DNA from: Mediterraneibacter catenae
GTDB taxonomy: Bacteria; Bacillota; Clostridia; Lachnospirales; Lachnospiraceae
Length of the DNA stretch: 64,000 nt
Reading direction: 5' to 3'
Assembly: GCF_008691045.1 (NCBI RefSeq)
Contig: NZ_VMSO01000002.1
Span: forward strand, 1 to 64,000
The position numbers were made by a program, and so were the translations under genes. Below the pieces are notes generated by a model. The model searched no databases. It had not been told where the DNA came from and saw nothing but the letters and a program-made list of their open reading frames with translations. This document shows positions 8,252-18,086 of the stretch, piece after piece (within the stretch, counting starts at the first letter, position 1; every line of letters starts with the position of its first letter).

Positions 8252-9940
8252 ATGGAAAAAAAGAGCAGAGGAATGCTTGCAAGAACATTTGAAAAAAAGA
8301 TATTTAACTCAAGAGTGACTTCAGCAAATACACAGAAAAGCGAGATGTGGCTCGGATATTTCGCAGGACCGTGTCTTGTGTACATGGTCTACTATGCGAT
8401 TGCCGGAAGTTATCTGACACAGTTCTATACGGACGTGCTCGGCTTAAGCGGTGTGTTTCTTACAATGATGCCGATTTTTTCTAAGATTTTCGATGCGTTT
8501 ACAAATGTAGTTATGGGTCGGATCATTGACAAGACACGTACAAAACAGGGAAAGGCAAGGCCATGGGTACTGATCTCGGGAGTCTGTATGGCAGTGACCG
8601 GTATTCTGCTCTACACAGTGCCGCGCTCATCCTATGCGGTTCAGATTTTCTGGATCATTTTAAGCTACAATCTGTTCTTTGCCTTTGCATTTACAATCTA
8701 TAACATGAGCCACAGCCTGATGGTGCCGCTCTCTACACGAAACACAAAACAGAGAGATGGACTGGCGATGCTCAACAGTATGGGGATGAATATGCTTCCC
8801 GGACTGCTGGTAACGATCATCCTGCCAATTATGATCCGTGCATTCGGCGTCGGGGAAGATTCGCAGGGAACATGGATCATGATGATGAGCATTATCTCTA
8901 TCCTGGCACTTCCCGGAACGATCCTTGAGTATTATTTTACAAAGGAGCGTGTTACGGAGGAAAACATTTCTGAGGCAGGAGATACAAGAAAAGATGTAAG
9001 TATGGCAAAACAGCTCAAAGCATGTCTTTCTGATCCGTACTGGCTCATTATCATGGGATTTACGCTTGTTTATAATATCTTCAACATCCTGTCTACAAAC
9101 AGTATGCTTTACTACTGCAACTGGGTGCTGGCAGATTCTGTAAATGGCGGAACCGGGCTTCAGGTGCTTGTAAATGCTATCGGGCAGGCTCCGTTAGGTC
9201 TCGGAATCATTGTGTTGTGGCCGTTGGTAAAAAAGTTCGGAAAACGGCGGATCATGATGTTCGGATTCGGAATCGGCGCAGTGGGATCTCTGATCGTATT
9301 GCTGAACCCGGGAAATTTCGGTATTGTACTGGGAGGACTTTTTATAAAATCAATCGGTGCGCTTCCGACTTATGTTATGACGGCGCAGCTTGCAGAATCA
9401 CTGGATCACATTGAGTGGAAGAACGGATTCCGTGCAGACGGATTTTCCGCATCTGTATATGCAATCATCATCACCGTAACAGCCGGTATAGGGCAAAGTA
9501 TCATCCTCGGCGGCATAAGTGCATTCGGCTATATCTCACCGGCATCCACAGCTGAAGTGATCACGCAGCCGGATGCGATCAAGACCTTTTTCTCATGGTG
9601 CTTCGTGGGTATTCCTATGATCGGATATGTGATTGGTTCCCTGCTCATGCTCATCTTTGATGTGGAAGATAAGATGCCGCAGATCATAGCCGACATCACG
9701 GCACGCCACAAAGCAGAGGCAGAGGCCCGCGGAGAGGTATACATCTCCCCGGAAGAAAAAGCAGAGATCGAGCAGAAAGAGCTGGAGATCAAGGCGGAAG
9801 AAAAGCGGATCGAAGAGTTGAAAGAAAAATGCGCGAAAAAGGGACTGAATTTCGAAGAGGAAGAGCGAAAGTATCAGGAGAAGCTTGCTGCGAAAAAAGC
9901 CAAAGAAGAGGCAAAGGCAGCAAAGCGCAAGAAGAAATAA
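8252..9940 (+). CDS. GPH-family sugar:cation symporter with long charged C-terminal tail
   Basis: A 562-residue integral membrane protein of the glycoside-pentoside-hexuronide group of the major facilitator superfamily. It has about 12 hydrophobic segments, ending near residue 470 (FSWCFVGIPMIGYVIGSLLMLIFDV). The GPH hallmark FDAFTNVVMGRIIDKTRTKQGKARPWVL is at about residues 78-105. The final ~90 residues are highly charged, rich in Glu, Lys and Ala and lack Pro and Gly over long stretches, so they should form a cytoplasmic coiled coil. The other GPH symporter in this window lacks this tail. It presumably imports the oligosaccharide or glycoside cut by the neighbouring GH2, GH3, GH43 and GH78 enzymes. 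AAAGGAGG precedes the ATG. A strong hairpin follows the stop. Confidence 0.9.
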   Translation: MEKKSRGMLARTFEKKIFNSRVTSANTQKSEMWLGYFAGPCLVYMVYYAIAGSYLTQFYTDVLGLSGVFLTMMPIFSKIFDAFTNVVMGRIIDKTRTKQGKARPWVLISGVCMAVTGILLYTVPRSSYAVQIFWIILSYNLFFAFAFTIYNMSHSLMVPLSTRNTKQRDGLAMLNSMGMNMLPGLLVTIILPIMIRAFGVGEDSQGTWIMMMSIISILALPGTILEYYFTKERVTEENISEAGDTRKDVSMAKQLKACLSDPYWLIIMGFTLVYNIFNILSTNSMLYYCNWVLADSVNGGTGLQVLVNAIGQAPLGLGIIVLWPLVKKFGKRRIMMFGFGIGAVGSLIVLLNPGNFGIVLGGLFIKSIGALPTYVMTAQLAESLDHIEWKNGFRADGFSASVYAIIITVTAGIGQSIILGGISAFGYISPASTAEVITQPDAIKTFFSWCFVGIPMIGYVIGSLLMLIFDVEDKMPQIIADITARHKAEAEARGEVYISPEEKAEIEQKELEIKAEEKRIEELKEKCAKKGLNFEEEERKYQEKLAAKKAKEEAKAAKRKKK

Positions 9941-9957
9941 AACAGATAATATCAGAA

Positions 9958-9995
9958 CGTTCAGACAGGTGTTGACAGATCAGCCTGTCTGAACG
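9958..9995 (+). other. Intercistronic hairpin after the locus 1 symporter
   Basis: CGTTCAGACAGG (9958-9969) pairs perfectly with CCTGTCTGAACG (9984-9995) around a 14-base loop. No U-tract follows, so it is more likely an RNA-stabilising or processing hairpin, or a partial attenuator, than a full terminator. The GH3 ribosome site begins 17 bases later. Confidence 0.6.
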
Positions 9996-10025
9996 AATAT
10001 AACCGAAATGCAGGAGGCAGATGAG

Positions 10026-12377
10026 ATGGAGAAAGAGAAGATTAGAGAATTGATCGGACAACTGACACTGGAAGAAAAAGCAGGTCTTACAAGCGGACAG
10101 GACAACTGGTTTACCAAAGCCGTGGAGCGTCTCGGTATCCCGGCAGTGCGCACGAGCGACGGACCAAACGGTCTGCGGACGCAGGAGGGCGATACAAACG
10201 GACTGAACGAAGAATTGAGCCGGGAGGCGGTCTGCTTCCCTACAGCCAGTGCCAGTGCCGCCAGCTTTGACACAGCACTTTTAGAAGAAATGGGACATGA
10301 GCTCGGGAAAGAAGCGCAGGCGTTTGGCGTGGATGTGATCCTCGGACCGGGCGTCAATATGAAGCGAAGCCCGCTGTGCGGACGTAATTTTGAATATTTC
10401 TCTGAAGATCCCCACCTTGCGGGAAAGCTGGGAGCGGCATTTGTAAAGGGCGCACAGGCAGAGGGCGTGGGAACCAGCCTGAAGCATTTCTTTGCCAACA
10501 GTCAGGAACACCGCAGGATGGACAGCTCTTCAAAGATGGACGAGCGGACGATGCGGGAAATATACTTGAGCGCGTTCGAGACAGTGGTAAAGGAAGCGCA
10601 GCCATGGACGGTCATGGCGTCTTATAATAAAATAGACGGTATCTATTCTACGGCAAATAAAAAATATCTGACGGACGTGCTGAGGAAAGAGTGGGGCTTT
10701 GACGGACTGGTCATGAGCGACTGGGGAGCCACACACGACAGAGTGGCAGCAGTTCTTGCAGGATGTGACCTTACCATGCCGGCGGAGAATACGGATCAGA
10801 TGCTGGTAAAAGCGGTGGAAGAAGGAAGGCTGAAAGAGAGTGATCTGGATACCTGCTGTGAGCGGATCCTTGCGCTGGCATTTCAGGCGGCGGAAAACAG
10901 AAAAGAGGATGTAGTGTTCGACTATGAGGGAGGGCATGCCCTTGCCAGAAAGATCGCAGATGAGAGCTTTGTATTGCTGAAAAATGAGGGTGCTCTGCTG
11001 CCTCTTGATAAACAGATAAAAACGGCATTTATCGGAGCATTTGCAGAGTCGCCAAGATATCAGGGCGGCGGTTCCAGCCATGTGACCAGCCGGAATGTTG
11101 TCAGCGCCCTGAAAGCCGCAGAGAATGCGAATCTTGATGTGACTTATGCGCCCGGATATGACCTGAAGACAGGAGAGACTACAGAAGAGCTGATACAAGA
11201 AGCCGTGGCAAAAGCGGGAGAGGCGGATGCTGCTGTTGTATTTGCAGGGCTTCCGGATTCCATGGAGTCTGAGGGCGTTGACCGCAGGCATATGCGTATG
11301 CCGGAAGGTCATAACCGTCTGATCAGAGAAGTCTGCAGAGCGAATCCGAACACAGTTGTTGTACTTCATCACGGAAGTCCGGTAGAGATGCCGTGGATCA
11401 CAGAGCCAAAAGCAGTTCTGGATGCATACCTGAGCGGCGAGGCTGTGGGAGAGGCTGTAGTAGATATCCTCTATGGAGATGTAAATCCGTCCGGCCATCT
11501 TGCAGAGACATTCCCGATCAGACTGGAAGACAATCCCAGTTATCTGTCTTATTTTGGAGAGAATGGGACTGTACGCTATCAGGAAGGAATTTTCACAGGA
11601 TATCGGTATTATACGACGAAGAAGATGCCGGTGCTGTTCCCCTTCGGACATGGACTTTCCTATACGAGTTACAAATATTCCGACCTGCAGGTGAGCAGTG
11701 AAAGCCTGTCGGTGGGAGAACCGCTGACTGTGAGTGTAAAGGTAAAAAATACCGGAGACCGCTCGGGAAAAGCACTGATTCAGCTATATGTGTCACCGGA
11801 ACATGTGGAGATGATCCGGCCGGTGCGCGAACTGAAGGCATTTGCCAAAGTAGAGCTAAAACCGGGGGAAACGAAAGAAGTTTTACTGGAACTTCCGGCA
11901 CGGGCGTTCCAGTTCTGGAGTGAGCAGATCCACGGGTGGTGGACAGAGAAAGGAAAGTTCACGATACAGATCTGCGAAAATGCGGAGAAAGTGATCTTGG
12001 AGAAAACGGTGGATATGGATGCAGAGCCGCTTCCGCCGGTGGGAGGTTATACGACGGGCACGCCCATGGGAGAATTCGCAAAGACGAAGAAGGGGTATCA
12101 CTTCTTAAACGAAAATATCAGTTACTTGGTCATGGGAATGGCGCAGGCGGGCTTTATTCCGAAAGAAGTTATGCCTATGCTGGAATCAATACCCGGAGGC
12201 ATTACTTTAGATACCATCCGCATGATGGGACAGCGGATGAATGTGGATGCAGCAGGGAGTGACGGCGTATCGACGCTGATGAATCAGGCATTGGGAATCC
12301 TCTATAATTTCCTGCCGGAGGAAAAGAAAGAAGAACTCAACAGACTGATTGATGAATTAAATGAGGTGACGAAATGA
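10026..12377 (+). CDS. Glycoside hydrolase family 3 (beta-glucosidase type)
   Basis: A 783-residue GH3 enzyme: N-terminal TIM barrel (LTLEEKAGLTSG, SDGPNGLRTQ, GPGVNMKRSPLCGRNFEYFSEDP), a nucleophile Asp in GFDGLVMSDWGATHDRV, a second alpha/beta domain (FVLLKNEGALLPL, YQGGGSSHVT, GLPDSMESEGVDR) and a fibronectin-like domain (VKVKNTGDRSGKALIQLYV). The last ~105 residues are a separate Met-rich helical tail related to tails on other enzymes here. No signal peptide is present. I use the ATG at 10026, since AGGAGG lies 8 bases before it, rather than an ATG 18 bases upstream that would overlap that site. The next gene starts inside its stop (ATGA). It probably removes terminal beta-glucose; xylose or arabinose activity also occurs in the family. 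Confidence 0.9.
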   Translation: MEKEKIRELIGQLTLEEKAGLTSGQDNWFTKAVERLGIPAVRTSDGPNGLRTQEGDTNGLNEELSREAVCFPTASASAASFDTALLEEMGHELGKEAQAFGVDVILGPGVNMKRSPLCGRNFEYFSEDPHLAGKLGAAFVKGAQAEGVGTSLKHFFANSQEHRRMDSSSKMDERTMREIYLSAFETVVKEAQPWTVMASYNKIDGIYSTANKKYLTDVLRKEWGFDGLVMSDWGATHDRVAAVLAGCDLTMPAENTDQMLVKAVEEGRLKESDLDTCCERILALAFQAAENRKEDVVFDYEGGHALARKIADESFVLLKNEGALLPLDKQIKTAFIGAFAESPRYQGGGSSHVTSRNVVSALKAAENANLDVTYAPGYDLKTGETTEELIQEAVAKAGEADAAVVFAGLPDSMESEGVDRRHMRMPEGHNRLIREVCRANPNTVVVLHHGSPVEMPWITEPKAVLDAYLSGEAVGEAVVDILYGDVNPSGHLAETFPIRLEDNPSYLSYFGENGTVRYQEGIFTGYRYYTTKKMPVLFPFGHGLSYTSYKYSDLQVSSESLSVGEPLTVSVKVKNTGDRSGKALIQLYVSPEHVEMIRPVRELKAFAKVELKPGETKEVLLELPARAFQFWSEQIHGWWTEKGKFTIQICENAEKVILEKTVDMDAEPLPPVGGYTTGTPMGEFAKTKKGYHFLNENISYLVMGMAQAGFIPKEVMPMLESIPGGITLDTIRMMGQRMNVDAAGSDGVSTLMNQALGILYNFLPEEKKEELNRLIDELNEVTK

Positions 12378-14170
12378 AATATTACTGTAATCCGATAAAT
12401 ATTGATTACCGCTACCAGTTTACAGTTGACCGCAGAAAAGGAAATGATATTCAGATATCCAGAGAGGCGGCGGATCCATCCATGATTTTCTATAAAGGTA
12501 AATATTATATCTGTGCATCTATGACACTTGGCGTGTGGGTTTCCGAGGATCTGGCACACTGGGAAAATTACAGGCTGCCGGATGAACTTCCCCTGTATGA
12601 CTACGCTCCGGACATTCGCGTGATCGGCGATTATGTGTATTTCTGTGCTTCAAAACGGGGAGAAATCTGCGATTACTACCGTACACAGGATATTGTGAAC
12701 GGTCCTTATGAAAAGATTGACGGAACTTTTGATTTCTGGGATCCGAATCTGTTTCAGGATGATGACGGCAGGATTTATTTCTACTGGGGATGCTCCAATA
12801 TGACACCTGTCTGGGGCGTGGAACTGAATCCGGATGATTTAAGGCCGATAGGTGAGAAGAAAGTCATGATCACGGGAGACGTGAAGACGAAAGGATTTGA
12901 AAGACCGGGAGAGGATCATTCAATCCGTCCGCTGGAGGAAGATGAATTGGAGCAGGCGTTCCAAGGATTCCTTAAGATGCGTGGAATGAAAGAAAATGAC
13001 CTTCCTACGGGAGCGTCCGAGCAGGTGAAAGGGCTGATCAGCAATCAGCCGTACATAGAAGGAGCATGGATGACGAAACATGAGGGGAAATACTATCTTC
13101 AATATGCCTGCCCGGGCGCGGAATACAATGTATATGCAGATGGCGTGTACGTCTCGGATCATCCTATGGGACCGTTTGAACTGGCAAAGAACAATCCCTT
13201 TTCCTATAAACCGGGCGGATTCCTGCCAGGGGCCGGACATGGCTCGACAATGGAAGACCAATATGGAAGCTGGTGGCATACTTCTACCATGCGGATCAGC
13301 GTAAACCAGAGCTTTGAGCGGCGTGTCGGGATCTGGCCGGCAGGATTTGACAGAGACGGCGAACTGTTCTGCAACCAGAATTACGGAGACTGGCCGAGAT
13401 GTGTGGAGAAAGATAGGGAAGATCCATGGTCCGATCCTGAGTGGTATCTGTTAAGTTATAATAAAAAAGTAAAAGCATCATCTTCGGAAGAGGGAAAAGG
13501 CCCCGAGCGTGTAGCAGATGAGAACGTGCGTACATGGTGGCGTGCTGCATCGGCAGAGCCGGGCGAGTGGCTGGAAATGGATCTGGGAGATATCTGTGAT
13601 GTCCGTGCTGTACAGATTAACTTCGCAGACGATAAGATCGATATTCCGGTGCCCGGTGAGATACATCCGGGTACACAACCCAAATACATCGAGGAAGCGG
13701 ACATGAGGATCAGATGGGTACTGGAAGGATCGCAGGACGGCAAGGACTATATTGTTTTGGGAGACAAATCACAGACTGAGACGAATCTGCCGCATGATCT
13801 GGTCATCTGTGAAGAGGGAGAAAAAATCCGATATCTGAGGCTTACCGTCCTGGAGATCCCTTATGGACAGCGGGCTTGCGTTTCCGGTCTGCGTGTATTT
13901 GGAAAAGGAAACGGGGACAGGCCGGAGAAACCAGCATATGAAGTCCGGATGGACGGGGAATTGGATATGATCGTGACGATCGATCAATCGGAAGTTGCAG
14001 GACATAATATTCTTTGGGGATATGAGCAGGATAAACTTTATCACAGTTATCAGACATTTTCGGAAGAGCAGAAGATTGGCGCGCTCGTAAAAGGACAGTC
14101 TGTATATGTAAGAGTAGACAGTTTCAATGAAAATGGAATTACTCACGGAGAAGTAAAGAAGATTAGATAA
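12374..14170 (+). CDS. Glycoside hydrolase family 43 with C-terminal discoidin-like domain
   Basis: A 598-residue protein. Residues ~20-330 form a five-bladed GH43 propeller: the general base Asp is in REAADPSMIFYKGKYY, the pKa-modulating Asp in FDFWDPNLFQDDDGRIYFYWG and the general acid Glu in IEGAWMTKHEGKYYLQYA. Residues ~360-520 resemble an F5/8-type C (CBM32-like) fold (VKASSSEEGKGPERVADENVRTWW, GEWLEMDLGDICDVRAVQINF), with a fibronectin-like end. Known GH43 activities include beta-xylosidase, alpha-L-arabinofuranosidase and galactan-cleaving enzymes. It has no signal peptide. The start overlaps the GH3 stop by four bases, which implies translational coupling. Confidence 0.87.
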   Translation: MKYYCNPINIDYRYQFTVDRRKGNDIQISREAADPSMIFYKGKYYICASMTLGVWVSEDLAHWENYRLPDELPLYDYAPDIRVIGDYVYFCASKRGEICDYYRTQDIVNGPYEKIDGTFDFWDPNLFQDDDGRIYFYWGCSNMTPVWGVELNPDDLRPIGEKKVMITGDVKTKGFERPGEDHSIRPLEEDELEQAFQGFLKMRGMKENDLPTGASEQVKGLISNQPYIEGAWMTKHEGKYYLQYACPGAEYNVYADGVYVSDHPMGPFELAKNNPFSYKPGGFLPGAGHGSTMEDQYGSWWHTSTMRISVNQSFERRVGIWPAGFDRDGELFCNQNYGDWPRCVEKDREDPWSDPEWYLLSYNKKVKASSSEEGKGPERVADENVRTWWRAASAEPGEWLEMDLGDICDVRAVQINFADDKIDIPVPGEIHPGTQPKYIEEADMRIRWVLEGSQDGKDYIVLGDKSQTETNLPHDLVICEEGEKIRYLRLTVLEIPYGQRACVSGLRVFGKGNGDRPEKPAYEVRMDGELDMIVTIDQSEVAGHNILWGYEQDKLYHSYQTFSEEQKIGALVKGQSVYVRVDSFNENGITHGEVKKIR

Positions 14171-14218
14171 ATGTCAGGCAGCAGATATGGCCGGCTTTAT
14201 AAGGAAAGGAGCAAAAGG

Positions 14219-16969
14219 ATGAGAGCAGTACATCTTCGGACAGAATATCTGAAAAATCCTATTGGGATCGATATTAGAAAACCACGGTTCTTCTGGCAGT
14301 GTGAAGGAGGAAAAAAGCAGAGTGCATATCGAATCACGGCTAGGAGAAAGACATTCGGGAATGTATCGGCAGAAAAAAAGACGGCGGAGATGGAGGAGGA
14401 TATTGTCTGGGATACCGGGAAAGTATCTTCTGCATCCATGACACATATCCGGTATGAGGGGAAGACACTTCACAGCAGGGATCTTGTGATCTGGAGTGTG
14501 CAGCTCTGGGACGAGGAAGACAGGCAGGGTGAAGTGTCAGAAGCCTGCTTTGAGATGGGACTTCTTGATCCGGCAGACTGGAAAGCCAAATGGATCACCG
14601 GAGATTACAAGCCGAAGAAGAAAGAACGCTATCCAGTGGATTACTTCCGAAAAGATTTCCGGCTCACGCAGAATAGAGAAAACGTAGTTTCCGCCCGTCT
14701 CTATGCAACTGCCCACGGCGTATATGATGCGGAGATAAACGGGAGATACATTGAGGATTTTGTGCTGGCACCCGGGGTGACGGATTACCGAAAACGTCTT
14801 CAGTATCAGGTCTATGATATTACAGCCGACATAAAGCAGGGATGTAAAGCGGGCAGAACAGGAAAAGCAGATGATGATGTAAATGTGATCACTTCCCGAT
14901 TAGGAGACGGCTGGTATCGAGGATGCGTGGCGGCATACAGCGCTGAGTATGTGTTCGGTCTGCGCACAGCGCTTCTGGCCCAGATCGAGGTCACATATAA
15001 GGATGGCAGCCGGAATGTGATCGGCACGGATGAATCCTTTCAGTGGAGCAATGATGGCCCGGTTCGTTTTGCAGATCTGAAAGACGGCGAGATATATGAC
15101 GCGGGAAAGGCACCCGGATATGGCGGAAAAGCTGTCCTGCTGAAAGAAAAGAATCCTATAGTGCCTGCTGCATCCGATAATGTACCGGTGCGCAGGAAAG
15201 AGCGCTTTACTCCTAAACTTCTCATTGCCGGAGACGGAACAAAGGTACTGGACTTCGGACAGAATATAGCAGGAATGCTGAAATTCTCTATACAGGGGGC
15301 AAAGGGCCAGAAAGTACGTATCGTCTGCGGAGAGGTGCTCGGCAAAGACGGGAAAGTAGACTTAAGCGGCATCCAGGAGTCAAAGCCTGCAAAGGGATGG
15401 AGCCAGTTAAGCCTTGTAAAGAAGCTGCTTGGCGCTCAGATAAAGGGCGATGTCGTCCTGACGCCGAAGCAGGAGATCCGTTTTATATGCAGCGGCAGCA
15501 GGGACGAATTCCAGAACAGCTTCTCTGTATTCGGCTTCCGCTATGCGCAGATCTCCACAGAGAAAGGCCTGGACCTTTCCATCAATCCGGCTGACTTTGA
15601 GGCAGTGGCGGTTTATTCTGATATGGAACAGACGGGAAGTTTCCGTTGTTCCAATCAACTGGTAAACAGGCTTTATGAGAATACAGTGTGGAGTATGAAA
15701 GGAAACTTCCTCGATATCCCGACAGACTGTCCGACCCGCGAACGGCTCGGATGGACAGGGGACGCCCAGATTTTCTTTGATACCGGTGCTTATATGATGG
15801 ATACTGCTGCTTTCTTCCGAAAATGGCTCAGAGATATGCAGGACGATCAGTATGACAACGGTTTGCTCTCTGCGGTTGTTCCCTATCAGGGTGTGGAGAT
15901 GATGTACAAAGCAACAGGTTCTTCCGTGGGATGGGCGGATGCGGTGTATCTGATTCCTTACCGCTATTATAAGCGCTATGGAGACAGGAAGCTTCTGAAA
16001 AGCTGCTGGCCTATGATCAGGAAATATGCAGACTACCTGACGAAGAATCTCGGGATGAAAGATAAGAAAGAGGCAAAGCAGAATCCTTACAATGATTATA
16101 CTTACGAGAAAGGGGTTCATCTGGGCGAATGGCTGGAGCCGGAGGAGTTCCGCGATAAAGTTTACGGTGCACAGGCAAAGCATCCGGAGGAGTGTACAGC
16201 ATATCTCTATTTTGCCATGAAAACCATCGGTGAGATTGCGGAGCTTCTGGGAGAAAAGGAATATGTATCACTCTGCGCCAGATATGCGGATGGAGCAAAG
16301 AAAGCATACGATGCGCTCTTTGTAAAGACCGGAACGCTGAACACAAACCGTCAGGCAAAGCTTGTACGACCGCTGGCTCTCGGGCTGCTGGACGGGGAGG
16401 AGAAGAAAAAAGCACAGAATCTCCTTGTAAAAGCAGTGGAAGATTATAATTATAGAGTCGGAACAGGATTCCTTTCCACACCATTTATCCTTCCGGCGCT
16501 TACCGAGGCAGAAGAGACAGAGACAGCCTACCGGATGCTGGAGAATACAGAGAAGCCGGGATGGCTTGCCGAGGTAAAAGAAGGTGCAACCACAGTCTGG
16601 GAAAACTGGGAGGGCAACTTAAGCCAGAATCATTATTCCCCGGGCGCGGTCTGCCAGTGGCTTTTTGACACTGTGGGCGGCATCCGTCCCGCTGGAGAGC
16701 GGCATTTCATCATAGAACCGGTGCCGGGCGGCAGCCTGACATTTGCAGATGTCAGTTATCTGAGTATTTACGGAAAAGTATCATGCCGCTGGGAAAGAAC
16801 AGAGGAAGGTATATGGTATCACATAGAAGTTCCTTCCAATGTGACAGCAGAGATACGGTTTCCGGACGGACAGACGGTCGAAGCGGAGACGGGAGTCTAT
16901 GAGTTAACTGAAAGGAAGGATAAGAGTAATGACCTATACAAGCATCAGACCGGGGCAGGTATGGAATGA
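14219..16969 (+). CDS. Alpha-L-rhamnosidase, glycoside hydrolase family 78
   Basis: A 916-residue inverting GH78 enzyme. The order is an N-terminal beta domain (LRTEYLKNPIGID, FWQCEGG), a rhamnosidase N-domain (ARLYATAHGVYDAEINGRYI), a concanavalin-like domain with VLDFGQNIAGMLKF, then the (alpha/alpha)6 barrel. The barrel signature is DIPTDCPTRERLGWTGDAQIF, with catalytic acidic residues, and TTVWENW carries the likely general base Glu. I start it at 14219, which has AAAGGAG 7 bases upstream, not at an in-frame ATG 16 codons earlier. There is no signal peptide. Its last 41 bases overlap the next gene. It releases terminal alpha-L-rhamnose from imported oligosaccharides or glycosides. Confidence 0.93.
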   Translation: MRAVHLRTEYLKNPIGIDIRKPRFFWQCEGGKKQSAYRITARRKTFGNVSAEKKTAEMEEDIVWDTGKVSSASMTHIRYEGKTLHSRDLVIWSVQLWDEEDRQGEVSEACFEMGLLDPADWKAKWITGDYKPKKKERYPVDYFRKDFRLTQNRENVVSARLYATAHGVYDAEINGRYIEDFVLAPGVTDYRKRLQYQVYDITADIKQGCKAGRTGKADDDVNVITSRLGDGWYRGCVAAYSAEYVFGLRTALLAQIEVTYKDGSRNVIGTDESFQWSNDGPVRFADLKDGEIYDAGKAPGYGGKAVLLKEKNPIVPAASDNVPVRRKERFTPKLLIAGDGTKVLDFGQNIAGMLKFSIQGAKGQKVRIVCGEVLGKDGKVDLSGIQESKPAKGWSQLSLVKKLLGAQIKGDVVLTPKQEIRFICSGSRDEFQNSFSVFGFRYAQISTEKGLDLSINPADFEAVAVYSDMEQTGSFRCSNQLVNRLYENTVWSMKGNFLDIPTDCPTRERLGWTGDAQIFFDTGAYMMDTAAFFRKWLRDMQDDQYDNGLLSAVVPYQGVEMMYKATGSSVGWADAVYLIPYRYYKRYGDRKLLKSCWPMIRKYADYLTKNLGMKDKKEAKQNPYNDYTYEKGVHLGEWLEPEEFRDKVYGAQAKHPEECTAYLYFAMKTIGEIAELLGEKEYVSLCARYADGAKKAYDALFVKTGTLNTNRQAKLVRPLALGLLDGEEKKKAQNLLVKAVEDYNYRVGTGFLSTPFILPALTEAEETETAYRMLENTEKPGWLAEVKEGATTVWENWEGNLSQNHYSPGAVCQWLFDTVGGIRPAGERHFIIEPVPGGSLTFADVSYLSIYGKVSCRWERTEEGIWYHIEVPSNVTAEIRFPDGQTVEAETGVYELTERKDKSNDLYKHQTGAGME

Positions 16970-17999
16970 TACAGCCGGTAAACCGATACAGGCACACGGT
17001 TTCTCAGTATTCTACAATGAGAAGGACGGATTGTACTACTGGTACGGTGAGAATAAGGAAAAGACAAAAGGCGGCATATTCAACAAAGTGTGGCACTGGG
17101 GCGTACGCTGTTATACTTCAAAAGATCTGTATAACTGGGATGATAAAGGACTGATCATTCCGCCCCAGCCGGATGACCTGACTTCTCCGCTGCATCCGAC
17201 CTACTGTATGGACCGCCCTCATATCATTTATTGTGAGAAGACGAAGAAATATGTGGCATGGTTGAAGATCATGGCTGGAGAGGTGAGCCAGTTCATGACT
17301 GTTATGCAGGCAGATGATTTCCTCGGTCCCTATGAATTTGTGCATAAGATATATAAACCTCTTGAAATGGATACAGGGGATTTCGCGCTCCATGTAGACG
17401 AGGAGACAAAGAAAGCATATATTTTCTTTGAACGTCCGCATTTTGAACTTGTGACAGCAACTCTCAGCGATGATTATACGGAAGTATCGGGAGAATATTC
17501 TGAGCATTATAAAGGCCTTCTGCCGCCTTATACTCGTGAGGCACCTACATATTTTGAACGGAATGGAAGAAAATATCTCTTTACTTCCGGAACCAGCGGA
17601 TATTATCCGAACAAAAGTCAGGTATGCGTATTTGACGATTATCATGGAGAGTATACAGATCTCGGTAATCCCCATATCGGTGACGAGACAAACACTTCGT
17701 TCAGTTCTCAGATAACATCTGTCCTCAAAGTACCGGGAAAAGATCTGTATATCGCCTGTGCGGACCGGTGGATGCCGGGGAAGATGGCCATGAAGATGTC
17801 CGCTCAGGTAATTAAGGGCATGGAGAAGCATTTCAAAGATTACAAGCCGGATTATTCGCCGAAAAAGGCGGAGCCGCTGCCCGGCAAACTATTGAAACAT
17901 ACAGAGAAGACGTGCAAGTCTACATACGTGTGGCTGCCCATTGAGTGGGAGGGAGAAAAGCCGGTGATCCGATGGAGAGATGAGTGGAGACTTGAATAG
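16929..17999 (+). CDS. Glycoside hydrolase family 43-like enzyme
   Basis: A 356-residue protein beginning IRPGQVWNDTAGKPIQAHG and continuing FYNEKDGLYYWYGENKE, the opening of GH43 subgroups that include exo-beta-1,3-galactanases. MDRPHIIYCEKTKKYVAWLK matches the blade with the modulating Asp, and REAPTYFERNGRKYLFTSG matches the general acid Glu blade. There is no signal peptide and no extra binding domain. Its ATG lies inside the end of the rhamnosidase gene, with AAGGAAGGA 8 bases before it, so the two genes overlap by 41 bases. It is the last gene of locus 1. Substrate is inferred only by subgroup resemblance. Confidence 0.8.
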   Translation: MTYTSIRPGQVWNDTAGKPIQAHGFSVFYNEKDGLYYWYGENKEKTKGGIFNKVWHWGVRCYTSKDLYNWDDKGLIIPPQPDDLTSPLHPTYCMDRPHIIYCEKTKKYVAWLKIMAGEVSQFMTVMQADDFLGPYEFVHKIYKPLEMDTGDFALHVDEETKKAYIFFERPHFELVTATLSDDYTEVSGEYSEHYKGLLPPYTREAPTYFERNGRKYLFTSGTSGYYPNKSQVCVFDDYHGEYTDLGNPHIGDETNTSFSSQITSVLKVPGKDLYIACADRWMPGKMAMKMSAQVIKGMEKHFKDYKPDYSPKKAEPLPGKLLKHTEKTCKSTYVWLPIEWEGEKPVIRWRDEWRLE

Positions 18000-18026
18000 A
18001 GAAGAGCCGGTATGAAGTTTACAGAG

Positions 18027-18069
18027 TGCGCAGCCGGGATCAGAACAAAAGTTGAGATCCGACTGCGCA
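18027..18069 (+). other. Hairpin between glycan locus 1 and the anti-sigma gene
   Basis: TGCGCAG (18027-18033) pairs with CTGCGCA (18063-18069), with an inner GGATC/GATCC helix. There is no clear U-tract, so I call it a possible terminator of locus 1 only weakly. Confidence 0.35.
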
Positions 18070-18086
18070 TCCGTCAATAAAGAATA

